Source: JACRAR01 sp041674385
GTDB taxonomy: Bacteria; Pseudomonadota; Gammaproteobacteria; Burkholderiales; Rhodocyclaceae
Length of the DNA: 64,000 nucleotides
Direction: 5' to 3'
Assembly: GCA_041674385.1 (NCBI GenBank)
Contig: JBAYVU010000008.1
Location: forward strand, 28,974-92,973
The notes under the pieces were generated by a model, which did no database searches, had not been told where the DNA came from, and was given only the letters and a program-made list of their open reading frames with translations. The position numbers were made by a program, and so were the translations under genes. Shown one piece after another: positions 26,182 through 34,306 of this stretch (the first letter of the stretch is position 1; every line of letters begins with the position of its first letter).

Positions 26182-27295
26182 AAGTCGCCAGTTGCAGGTC
26201 GCCAATGACCGCATTGAGGAAACGCGCCGCTTCTCCGCCCGTCACCGTGCGGTGGTCGAAGGTGAGAGACAGCGGCAGGATGCGGTGCACGGCGGGCACG
26301 CCGGCAACCGCCACCACTTGTTCCGTGATGCGGCCGGCGCCGAGGATCGCCACCGTCGGCGGCAGGATGATCGGTGCGGCATACCTGGCGCCGATCATAC
26401 CGAAGTTGGAGAGCGTAATGGTGTTGCCGCGCAGATCCTCCAGCGGAATCCTGCGGGCGTTCACGTCGGCGCGGATGCGGTCGAGACCGCGACGCAGGTC
26501 GGCGGCGTCGCGGTTTGCGGCATCGCGCAGGACCGGCACGAACAGGCCCTCGGCAGTATCGATGGCGATGCCCACGTCGATCTTCTTCAGCAGACGCCGC
26601 GCCGCGGCCTGGCTGTCGTACCAAGCGTTGAGTTCCGGCGCCGCGCCGCAGCCGGCGACCAAGGCCCGCACCAGGCGGATGGTGATGTCCGCGCCCGCCT
26701 TCCAGGCGTGGATATCCGCATCGTCGATGATGGTGGCCGCCGCCACTTCGCGCTGAGCCAGCGTCATGTTCTGGGCCATCGCACGCCGCACGCCGCGCAG
26801 CGGCTCCGCCGGACCAAGTTCTTCGAACAGCTTGGCGACACGCTGGACGTCCTGCGTCGTGACCAACCCATCCGGCCCGGAGGGTGTCACAACGGACAGG
26901 TCCACACCCAAACGGTGGGCCAGCGCCCTCACCGCCGGGGTTGCACGGATAGCGGATGCAGCGCGCTCGGCGCTGATTCCGGCCCCGGCCCCGGCCCCAG
27001 CCTCTTCCAGCACCTGGTGACCGACATGGACTTTCCCGACCACCGTCCCGCTATCCGCTTCCTGTCCTTCGAATCCCACCAGCGGCGCACCCAGATGCAC
27101 TGTCTCACCGGTCTTGCCGAAGACTCTTTCGATGCGCCCCGCATAAGGCGAGGGAATATCGACGATGGCCTTGGCGGTCTCGACGGAAACCAGCAACTGG
27201 TCGATGCCGATCTCGTCGCCCTGCTTGACGTGCCATTCGACGATCTCGGCCTCTTGCAAGCCTTCGCCCAGGTCGGGCAGTTTGAATATTTTCAT
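26180..27295 (-). CDS. 2-oxoacid dehydrogenase E2 (dihydrolipoyl acyltransferase)
   Basis: A protein of 371 residues with one lipoyl domain (VSVETAKAIVDIPSPYAG, lipoyl lysine near residue 44), a peripheral subunit-binding domain (ATPAVRALAHRLGVDLSVV, near 118-150) and an acyltransferase domain. It transfers acyl groups from lipoate to CoA. The usual HxxxDG active site reads DHRTVTGGEAARF, so the Asp is Thr. The stop codon TAG uses bases of the right outer arm of the repeat element (26180-26182), so the gene ends exactly at its border. It overlaps the E1 beta gene by 4 bases. Confidence 0.9.
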   Translation of the reverse strand: MKIFKLPDLGEGLQEAEIVEWHVKQGDEIGIDQLLVSVETAKAIVDIPSPYAGRIERVFGKTGETVHLGAPLVGFEGQEADSGTVVGKVHVGHQVLEEAGAGAGAGISAERAASAIRATPAVRALAHRLGVDLSVVTPSGPDGLVTTQDVQRVAKLFEELGPAEPLRGVRRAMAQNMTLAQREVAAATIIDDADIHAWKAGADITIRLVRALVAGCGAAPELNAWYDSQAAARRLLKKIDVGIAIDTAEGLFVPVLRDAANRDAADLRRGLDRIRADVNARRIPLEDLRGNTITLSNFGMIGARYAAPIILPPTVAILGAGRITEQVVAVAGVPAVHRILPLSLTFDHRTVTGGEAARFLNAVIGDLQLAT

Positions 27296-28272
27296 GCGAA
27301 CTCCAGCGCCTGGCGCGCGGCGCTCAAGATGCGCTCGACGCTCGGCATATATTGATATTCCAGCCGCGCCAGCGGCACCACAACGTCATATCCGGCGACG
27401 CGCTGCACCGGCGCCAGCAACGACGTCAATCCCTGCTCGGCCAGTCCTGCGGCGATTTCGGCACCGAAGCCGCCGCTCTTCGCCGCCTCGTGCACGATGA
27501 TACAGCGCCCGGTGCGCGCAACGGAATCCAGAATGGTCGACAAGTCGAACGGCTTGAGTGTGGCCACGTCGATGACTTCGCAGGAAACGCCCTCCTCGGC
27601 CAGTCGATCCGCCGCAGCCAGGGTCTCCTGCAGCATCGCGCCCCAACTCACCAGCGTGATGTCCGTTCCTTCGCGCAACACGAAACACGTGTCGAGCGGC
27701 AACGCCTCGCCATTGTCGGCCACGTCCTGCTTGAACAGCCGATAGAGACGCGTCGGCTCGAAGAAAATCACCGGGTCCGGATCGCGGATGGCGGCCAGCA
27801 GCAGGCCGTAAGCGCGGACGGGAGAGGAAGGAATCACCATGCGCAAACCGGGAATATGCGCGAATAGCGCCTCTGGGCTTTCCGAGTGATGCTCGGGCGC
27901 ATGGATGCCGGCCCCGCAGGGCGAACGCAGCACCATCGGGCAACTCAGCCTGCCGCGGGTGCGGTAACGCAAGCGCGAGGCGTGGTTGACGATCTGGTCA
28001 AGGACCGGGTAGATGAAGCCGGTGAACTGGATCTCCGCCACCGGACGGAGTCCGGCTGCCGCCATGCCTACCGCGACGCCGGCGATGGCGGTTTCCGCGA
28101 GCGGCGTATCGAACACCCGCTCGGCGCCGAAGCGGGCCTGGAGCCCGACAGTGGCGCGGAAAACGCCGCCGTTGGCGCCGATGTCTTCGCCCAGCAGGAC
28201 CACGTTCGGATCGCTGGTCAACGCCCGGGCCAGCGCGAGGTTCACCGCCTCGACCAGATTAAGATCCGCCAT
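27292..28272 (-). CDS. 2-oxoacid dehydrogenase E1, beta subunit
   Basis: A protein of 326 residues, the standard length. Motifs include LGEDIGANGGVFRATVGLQ, FDTPLAETAIAGVAVGMA, AEIQFTGFIYPVLDQIVNH and GAGIHAPEHHSESPEA, typical of branched-chain or acetoin-type E1 beta chains. With the alpha subunit it forms the ThDP-dependent decarboxylase that loads lipoate on E2. I chose the start at 28272 (MADLNLVEAVN) because GGAG lies eight bases upstream. It overlaps the alpha subunit gene by 14 bases. Confidence 0.94.
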   Translation of the reverse strand: MADLNLVEAVNLALARALTSDPNVVLLGEDIGANGGVFRATVGLQARFGAERVFDTPLAETAIAGVAVGMAAAGLRPVAEIQFTGFIYPVLDQIVNHASRLRYRTRGRLSCPMVLRSPCGAGIHAPEHHSESPEALFAHIPGLRMVIPSSPVRAYGLLLAAIRDPDPVIFFEPTRLYRLFKQDVADNGEALPLDTCFVLREGTDITLVSWGAMLQETLAAADRLAEEGVSCEVIDVATLKPFDLSTILDSVARTGRCIIVHEAAKSGGFGAEIAAGLAEQGLTSLLAPVQRVAGYDVVVPLARLEYQYMPSVERILSAARQALEFA

Positions 28273-29353
28273 GATTTTCTCCGTCGCGCGGCGCAAAGCG
28301 GAATGCCTCCTCGCGCTGCGCCTGAAGCCCCGCCGGCAGTTCGGCGTAGAGATGGTCGAACATCGCCGTGCCGCTCTGCGGCGGCGTGGCAAGATACGCC
28401 TCCACCGCCTGATTGACGCACTCGCTGCATTCCCGCAGCAAAGCCTCTTCCTTTTCCTTGTCCCAGGCGCCGATGCGCGCCAGATATTTGCGCAGCCGGG
28501 CGACGGGTTCGAACTGCCATTGCCGGTTCACAGTTTCCGGATCGCGGTAGCGCGTCGCATCGTCCGCGGTGGTGTGGTCGCCGAGCCGGTAGCTGAGCGC
28601 CTCGATCAGGGTGGGGCCGTCGCCGGCACGTGCCCTGTCCAGCCCCCGTCCCACGGCTTCGCGCACGGCGATGACGTCGTTGCCATCGACCTGGAAGCCC
28701 TCGATGCCCGCCGCAATCGCCTTCTGCGCCAGCGTCCTTGCCGCGCTCTGAAGGCTGCGCGGCAAGGAGATGGCCCACTGATTGTTGTTGACGACCATGA
28801 CCAGCGGCAAGCGGCACACACCGGCGAGATTCATGCCTTCGTAGAAATCCCCCTTGGAAGTGCCGCCATCGCCGAATATGCATACCGCCACGCCGGCCTC
28901 ATGCCTGAGTTTCTTGGCGTAGGCGACTCCCGCGGCGTGGCACACCTGGGCGGCGATGGTCACGCAGTTGGGAAAATCCTGGCGCGCTTCGGCATAATCG
29001 CTGCCGCGTTCGTCTCCGCCCCAATACAGCAGGCTCTCCCGCATGGACACACCGCGGCAGAACTGAGCCGCATGTTCGCGGTAAGAAGGCAGCAGCACAT
29101 CCTCGGCTCGCATGGCCGTGGCCGTGCCCACCCCGATAGCCTCCTGGCCGAGGGCAGAAGCGAAGGTTCCCAGTTTGCCGGTACGCTGCAATGCGATCGC
29201 CTTGGTGTCGAAGCCACGGGCGAGCACCATGGCGCAATAGAGGGAGATCAGCGTGGCGGGATCCCTGGCGAATTCGGGCAAGGCCTGCTGCGGTTCACCC
29301 TCGCTGTCGAGGAACTGGTCATACTGAACATCGAAACTCGCAATTGTCTTCAT
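28259..29353 (-). CDS. 2-oxoacid dehydrogenase E1, alpha subunit
   Basis: A protein of 364 residues. The ThDP motif is complete: GDGGTSKGDFYEGMNLAGV and then NNNQWAISLP (the GDG...NN pattern, about residues 165-195). ALGQEAIGVGTATAM and YREHAAQFCRGV are other conserved sites. The substrate cannot be told from sequence: pyruvate and branched-chain 2-oxoacids are both possible. The E3 dihydrolipoamide dehydrogenase is not in the window. It starts 45 bases after spoVR on the same strand, so the complex may be read from the prkA transcript. Confidence 0.93.
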   Translation of the reverse strand: MKTIASFDVQYDQFLDSEGEPQQALPEFARDPATLISLYCAMVLARGFDTKAIALQRTGKLGTFASALGQEAIGVGTATAMRAEDVLLPSYREHAAQFCRGVSMRESLLYWGGDERGSDYAEARQDFPNCVTIAAQVCHAAGVAYAKKLRHEAGVAVCIFGDGGTSKGDFYEGMNLAGVCRLPLVMVVNNNQWAISLPRSLQSAARTLAQKAIAAGIEGFQVDGNDVIAVREAVGRGLDRARAGDGPTLIEALSYRLGDHTTADDATRYRDPETVNRQWQFEPVARLRKYLARIGAWDKEKEEALLRECSECVNQAVEAYLATPPQSGTAMFDHLYAELPAGLQAQREEAFRFAPRDGENHGGS

Positions 29354-29398
29354 GAACCTACCCCCACGATCGACGACATGACAAACAATGCATCGATT

Positions 29399-30916
29399 TC
29401 ACGATTCGTGCCGTTTCTCTATCTTGGCTTCCGCCAGCATTCCGACCTGCCCGTTTTCGTCCTGTTCTTCGAGCCTGACGGGAAAGCCCCACAACGTTGC
29501 CACATGTTTCAGCATCTCGTCGCGACTGTCGCCCAGCGGCCGCCCCTGATACTTGAAATGGCGCAGCGTCAAGGAACGCTCGCCGCGCAGATCGACATTC
29601 CAGACCTGGATATCGGGCTCCCGGCTGCCGAGGTTGTATTGATCGGCGAGGCGTTGTCTGAGCATCCGATAACCCTGCTCGTCGTGAATCGCCTCGACGC
29701 GCAGCCTGGGCTGGTCGGCGTCGTCGAGGACGTTGAAGAAGCGGAACTCGCGCATCAGCTTGGGCGACAGGTACTGGGCGATGAAGCTCTCGTCCTTGAA
29801 GTTGCGCATGGCAAAATCCAGGGACTCGCGCCAATCGGTTCCCGCCAGGGTGGGGAACCACTCGCGATCTTCCGCCGTCGGCGCCATGCAGATGCGCTGG
29901 AGGTCGCGCCACATGGCGAAACCCAAGGCATACGGGTTGATACCGCCGAATTGGCGGCTGTCGAAGGGCGGCTGGTACACGACATTGGTGTGGCTTTGCA
30001 GGAATTCCAGCATGAATCCGTCGCTGAGCTGGCGTTGGTCGTAGAGATGGTAAAGCATGGTGTAATGCCAGAAGCAGGCCCAGCCTTCGTTCATCAGTTG
30101 CGTCTGGCGCTGCGGATAGAAATATTGTGCGATCTTGCGCACGATACGCACGATTTCGCGTTGCCACGGCTCCAGCAGGGGGGCGTGCTTCTCGATGAAG
30201 TAAAGCAGGTTTTCCTCGGGTTCCTCGGGGAAGCGCCGCTCCAGTTCCGTCTCCTCCCGCGCTTGACGCGACGGCAGGGTGCGCCAAAGATCGTTGACCT
30301 GCGATTGCAGGTAGCTTTCCCGCTCCTTCTGCCGCTCGCGCTCCTTGGCCAGGGACAGCTTGGGCGGACGCTTGTAGCGGTTCACGCCGACCGTCATCAG
30401 CGCGTGGCAGGCATCCAACAGGCGCTCCACCTCCTCTTCGCCGTGGCGCTCCTCATACTCGGCAATGACGTTACGTGCAAACACCAGGTAATCGATGATC
30501 GCATCTGCCGAAGTCCAGGTGCGGAACAGGTAGTTGCCCTTGAAGAATGAGTTGTGGCCGTAGGCCGCGTGGGCGACGACCAGCGCCTGCATGGGCAGCG
30601 TGTTTTCCTCCATGAGGTACACGATGCAGGGATCGGCGTTGATCACGATCTCGTAGGCCAGGCCCATCTGGCCGCGCTTGTAGCTCTTCTCGGTGGTCAG
30701 GAAGTGCTTGCCGAACGACCAGTGATGGTAAAACACCGGCATGCCGATCGAGGCATAGGCATCCATCATCTGTTCGGCGGTGATGATTTCGAGTTGGTGG
30801 CGATAGCAGTCGAGTCCATACTCCCCGGCGACACGCCCGATCTCCCGGTCGTAACGCTCGATCGAGGCGAAGTTCCATTCGGACCCGGCAGGCAGGGCGG
30901 TTTTTTTTCTTTTCAT
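29399..30916 (-). CDS. SpoVR-family protein (YcgB-like)
   Basis: A protein of 505 residues. The start MKRKKTALPAGSEWNF follows yeaH by seven bases; the frame is open further upstream but overlaps yeaH. Conserved SpoVR segments are visible: YRHQLEIITAEQMMDAY, YHHWSFGKHFLTTEKSYKRG, ADPCIVYLMEENTLPMQ, HAAYGHNSFFKGNYLF and QLMNEGWACFWHYTMLY. In enterics YcgB, YeaH and PrkA form a functional set linked to starvation and sigma-S; the biochemical role is unknown. Operon order is prkA, yeaH, spoVR. Confidence 0.94.
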   Translation of the reverse strand: MKRKKTALPAGSEWNFASIERYDREIGRVAGEYGLDCYRHQLEIITAEQMMDAYASIGMPVFYHHWSFGKHFLTTEKSYKRGQMGLAYEIVINADPCIVYLMEENTLPMQALVVAHAAYGHNSFFKGNYLFRTWTSADAIIDYLVFARNVIAEYEERHGEEEVERLLDACHALMTVGVNRYKRPPKLSLAKERERQKERESYLQSQVNDLWRTLPSRQAREETELERRFPEEPEENLLYFIEKHAPLLEPWQREIVRIVRKIAQYFYPQRQTQLMNEGWACFWHYTMLYHLYDQRQLSDGFMLEFLQSHTNVVYQPPFDSRQFGGINPYALGFAMWRDLQRICMAPTAEDREWFPTLAGTDWRESLDFAMRNFKDESFIAQYLSPKLMREFRFFNVLDDADQPRLRVEAIHDEQGYRMLRQRLADQYNLGSREPDIQVWNVDLRGERSLTLRHFKYQGRPLGDSRDEMLKHVATLWGFPVRLEEQDENGQVGMLAEAKIEKRHES

Positions 30917-30923
30917 GATGCGA

Positions 30924-32186
30924 TCACACCAGCCGCTTGCGGAACAGTTCCCGGAACACCGGGTAGATATCGGCAAGTCCGCCGATCCGCTGCATGGCAA
31001 AGCATTGCGGATGATTCTCCATCACCCTGGCATACTCGCGCCAGAGATTCTGCGGTTCTTCGTCGGATATCTCGATGTAAGCGTAGTACTGCACCAGGGG
31101 AATAATGTTGGCCTCCAGCAGTTCGCGGCATTTGGGCGAGTCGGCCTCCCAATTGTCGCCGTCGGAGGCCTGGGCGCAGTAGATGTTCCAAACATTGGAA
31201 GCATAGCGTTCGCGGACGATCCTGTGCATCAGTTCGAGCGCGCTCGACACGACGGTGCCCCCGGTCTCGCGCGAGTGGAAAAACTCGTCTTCGTCGACTT
31301 CCTCCGCCCGCGTATGGTGGCGAATGAAGACGATCTCGATGAGATCGTAGGTGCGCGTCAGGAACAGGTAGAGCAGCATGAAGAAGCGCTTGGCGATCTG
31401 CTTCTTCTCTTCGTCCATCGATCCCGAGATGTCCATGATGCAGAACATGACGGCTTGGGTCGATGGCGCGGGGATGCGGATACGGTTGTTGTAGCGCAGA
31501 TCGAAAGTATCGATGAACGGCAGGCCCTCGATCTTGCGCAGCAGACAGAGAATCCTGCGGCGCAGTTCGGCGGCCTCCTCGCCGTCTCCTTCGCCGCGGG
31601 CTTCGAGTTCCGCCAGTTGTTCATCCAGTTCGCGCAGCGCCTTGCGATACGGCGCACCGACCGCCAGGCGCCGGCCCGCCGCGCCGCGCAGCGAGCGCAC
31701 CACATTGATGTTGGTCGGCACGCCCGTCTGCGTATAACCGGAGCGTACGCGTTTGTATTCAAGGATGCGGGCCAACTGCGTCTTGACCAGGCGCGGCAGC
31801 GCCAGGTCGTCGAAGAAGATGTCGAGGAACTCCTCGCGCGAAAGCGTGAAGGCGAAATCCTCGACTCCCTCGCCATCCCGACTGGCGCCGCCGCTGCCGC
31901 CTGCGCCTTCATCGGGCCGGTCGAACTCGTCGCCGGTGACAAAGCGGTCATTGCCCGGCTGCACCACGCTCCAGCGCCCGCCTCGGCCATGGTGGAAGTG
32001 CGGTTCCGAGATATCCTTGGCGGGAATGCCGATCTTCTCGCCATTGTCGATATCGGCGATGCCGCGCCGCGCAATGGCATCCTGCACCGCCTTCCTGATC
32101 TGGCCCTTGAAACGCCGGATAAAGCGGTTGCGATTGACGGCACTCTTGTTCTTGCTGTCATTGCGCCGGTCGATGATCTGGAGCAT
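30924..32186 (-). CDS. DUF444 family protein (YeaH/YhbH-like)
   Basis: A protein of 420 residues. The C-terminal half is a von Willebrand A-like domain with MIDAS motif DISGSMDEEKKQ and a later SSALELMH segment. The N-terminal 100 residues are basic (RRNDSKNKSAVNRNRF), and SEPHFHHGRGGRWSVVQPGN is characteristic of the family. It is expected to work with PrkA and SpoVR. It begins 95 bases after prkA and ends seven bases before spoVR. Confidence 0.94.
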   Translation of the reverse strand: MLQIIDRRNDSKNKSAVNRNRFIRRFKGQIRKAVQDAIARRGIADIDNGEKIGIPAKDISEPHFHHGRGGRWSVVQPGNDRFVTGDEFDRPDEGAGGSGGASRDGEGVEDFAFTLSREEFLDIFFDDLALPRLVKTQLARILEYKRVRSGYTQTGVPTNINVVRSLRGAAGRRLAVGAPYRKALRELDEQLAELEARGEGDGEEAAELRRRILCLLRKIEGLPFIDTFDLRYNNRIRIPAPSTQAVMFCIMDISGSMDEEKKQIAKRFFMLLYLFLTRTYDLIEIVFIRHHTRAEEVDEDEFFHSRETGGTVVSSALELMHRIVRERYASNVWNIYCAQASDGDNWEADSPKCRELLEANIIPLVQYYAYIEISDEEPQNLWREYARVMENHPQCFAMQRIGGLADIYPVFRELFRKRLV

Positions 32187-32281
32187 GCCGCCCTCCCATT
32201 CTGGTTGCCCGGTCGCCTACCCCTGTCCCCTGGTCTCGCTGCTGGTGGCCTGGGAGCGGCGTGCCGCGCTCGATCGTCGGT

Positions 32282-34204
32282 TCAGGACGACTTGCGCACG
32301 CGCAGATACCATTCGGCCAGCAAACGCACCTGCTTCTCGGTGTATCCCTTATCCTTCATGCGGTTCACGAAATCCTGGTGCTTGCGCACGTCGTCCGCGC
32401 TCGCCTTGCTGTTGAAGGAGATGACCGGCAGCAGTTCCTCGGTGTTGGAGAACATTTTCTTCTCGATCACGGCGCGCAGCTTTTCATAGGAGGTCCATGC
32501 CGGATTCTTGCCCTCGTTCTTGGCGCGGGCGCGCAGCACAAAATTCACCACCTCATTGCGGAAGTCCTTGGGATTGCTGATGCCGGCAGGTTTCTCGATC
32601 TTTTCCAGTTCGTCGTTGAGGGCGCTGCGGTCGAGGATCTCACCGGTGTTCGGATCGCGGAACTCCTGGTCCTGGATCCAAAAGTCGGAATAGGTCACAT
32701 AGCGGTCGAAGATGTTTTGGCCGTATTCCGAGTAGGATTCCAGATAAGCGGTCTGGATTTCCTTGCCGATGAACTCGGCATAACGCGGCGCCAGGAACTC
32801 CTTGATGAAGCCCAGGTAGCGCTGTTCCATCTCGGGCGGGAACTGCTCCTGCTCGATCTGCTGCTCGACCACGTACATCAGGTGCACCGGGTTGGCCGCC
32901 ACCTCGCGATGGTCGAAGTTGAACACCTTGGAAAGAATCTTGAAGGCGAAGCGCGTCGACAGCCCCGTCATGCCTTCGTCGACCCCGGCGTAGTCGCGGT
33001 ACTCTTGGTAGGATTTGGCCTTGGGGTCGGTGTCCTTGAGGTTCTCGCCGTCATAGACGCGCATCTTCGAATAGATCGCCGAGTTCTCCGGTTCCTTGAG
33101 ACGCGACAGCACCGTGAATTGCGCCATCATGCGCAAGGTGTCCGGCGCGCAAGGCGCCTTGGACAGCGACGAATTGAGCAGCAGCTTCTCGTATATCTTG
33201 ATCTCGTCGGAAACGCGCAGGCAATAAGGCACCTTGACGATATAGATGCGGTCGAGAAAAGCCTCGTTGTTGCGGTTGTTCTTGAAGGCTATCCACTCCG
33301 CTTCGTTGGAGTGCGCGAGGATCATGCCGTCGAAGGGGATCGCCCCGAAGCCCTCGGTGCCCTTGTAGTTGGCTTCCTGCGTCGCCGTCAGCAGCGGATG
33401 CAACACCTTGATCGGCGCCTTGAACATTTCGACGAATTCCAGCAGGCCGCGATTGGCCAGACACAAGCCGCCCGAGTAGCTGTAGGCGTCGGGATCGTTC
33501 TGCGAATATTCTTCGAGCTTACGGATGTCGATCTTGCCCACCAGCGAAGAGATGTCCTGGTTGTTCTCGTCGCCCGGCTCGGTCTTCGACACCGCGATCT
33601 GCCGCAGCACCGAGGGCCGCAGCTTGACCACCCGGAACTTGGTGATGTCGCCGTTGAACTCGTGCAGGCGCTTGACCGCCCAGGGCGACATGATGGTGTT
33701 CAGGTAGCGCCTCGGGATGCCGAAGTCATCTTCGAGTATCGGGCCATCCTCCTCGGGCTTGAACAGGCCCAGCGGCGACTCGTGTACCGGCGATCCCTTG
33801 ACCGCATAGAACGCTTCTTTCTCGATCAGGGATTTGAGCTTTTCCGCCAAAGAGGATTTCCCGCCGCCAACCGGGCCGAGCAGGTAGAGGATCTGCTTCT
33901 TCTCCTCGAGCCCCTGGGCGGCATGACGGATGTAAGCGACGATGTTCTCGATCACCTCCTCCATACCGTAGAAATCGCGGAATGCCGGATAGATCTTGAT
34001 GATCTTGTTGGCGAATATGCGCGACAGGCGCGGATCGAGCCGCGTGTCCACCAGCTCCGGCTCGCCTATCGCCGCCAGCATGCGTTCGGCAACGCTGGCA
34101 TAGGCCGTCGCATCCTGCCGGCACAGTTCCAAGTAATCCTGCACCGACATGTCTTCTTCTTGGGCAGCTTCGTAGCGACCTTGATAGCGGGTGAGGATGG
34201 ACAT
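32282..34204 (-). CDS. prkA: PrkA family serine protein kinase
   Basis: A protein of 640 residues, close to E. coli YeaG (644). The N-terminal AAA-like domain has Walker A LLGPVGGGKSSLAEKLK near residue 110 and ILAHSNEAEW later; the C-terminal kinase-like region includes SYSEYGQNIFDRYVTYSDFW. In Bacillus and E. coli, PrkA is involved in sporulation or nutrient-stress adaptation. AAAGGAG lies six bases before the ATG and a promoter candidate is at 34253-34280. Confidence 0.95.
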   Translation of the reverse strand: MSILTRYQGRYEAAQEEDMSVQDYLELCRQDATAYASVAERMLAAIGEPELVDTRLDPRLSRIFANKIIKIYPAFRDFYGMEEVIENIVAYIRHAAQGLEEKKQILYLLGPVGGGKSSLAEKLKSLIEKEAFYAVKGSPVHESPLGLFKPEEDGPILEDDFGIPRRYLNTIMSPWAVKRLHEFNGDITKFRVVKLRPSVLRQIAVSKTEPGDENNQDISSLVGKIDIRKLEEYSQNDPDAYSYSGGLCLANRGLLEFVEMFKAPIKVLHPLLTATQEANYKGTEGFGAIPFDGMILAHSNEAEWIAFKNNRNNEAFLDRIYIVKVPYCLRVSDEIKIYEKLLLNSSLSKAPCAPDTLRMMAQFTVLSRLKEPENSAIYSKMRVYDGENLKDTDPKAKSYQEYRDYAGVDEGMTGLSTRFAFKILSKVFNFDHREVAANPVHLMYVVEQQIEQEQFPPEMEQRYLGFIKEFLAPRYAEFIGKEIQTAYLESYSEYGQNIFDRYVTYSDFWIQDQEFRDPNTGEILDRSALNDELEKIEKPAGISNPKDFRNEVVNFVLRARAKNEGKNPAWTSYEKLRAVIEKKMFSNTEELLPVISFNSKASADDVRKHQDFVNRMKDKGYTEKQVRLLAEWYLRVRKSS

Positions 34205-34252
34205 GACACGCTCCTTTCGGTTGTCGGGCCAAATAGTTGACCTTTTTATTTA

Positions 34253-34280
34253 AGATTAGCAAATGTCAAAAAGATTTCAA
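34253..34280 (-). promoter_or_regulatory. Promoter of the prkA operon
   Basis: Read on the minus strand, TTGAAA (34275-34280) and TAATCT (34253-34258) are 16 bases apart, in a locally AT-rich stretch just upstream of the prkA ribosome site. The leader would be about 40 bases. The upstream gene (34307) ends close by, so some readthrough is possible. Confidence 0.5.
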
Positions 34281-34306
34281 GCTTTGTGGCCTTTCGTCGG
34301 CAATAT

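Noticed and set aside
28013..30550. Plus-strand open frame of 845 codons
   Set aside because: Mirror of the E1 and SpoVR genes; the real genes are on the minus strand.
30915..34240. Long plus-strand frames opposite yeaH and prkA
   Set aside because: Antisense shadows of strongly conserved genes.
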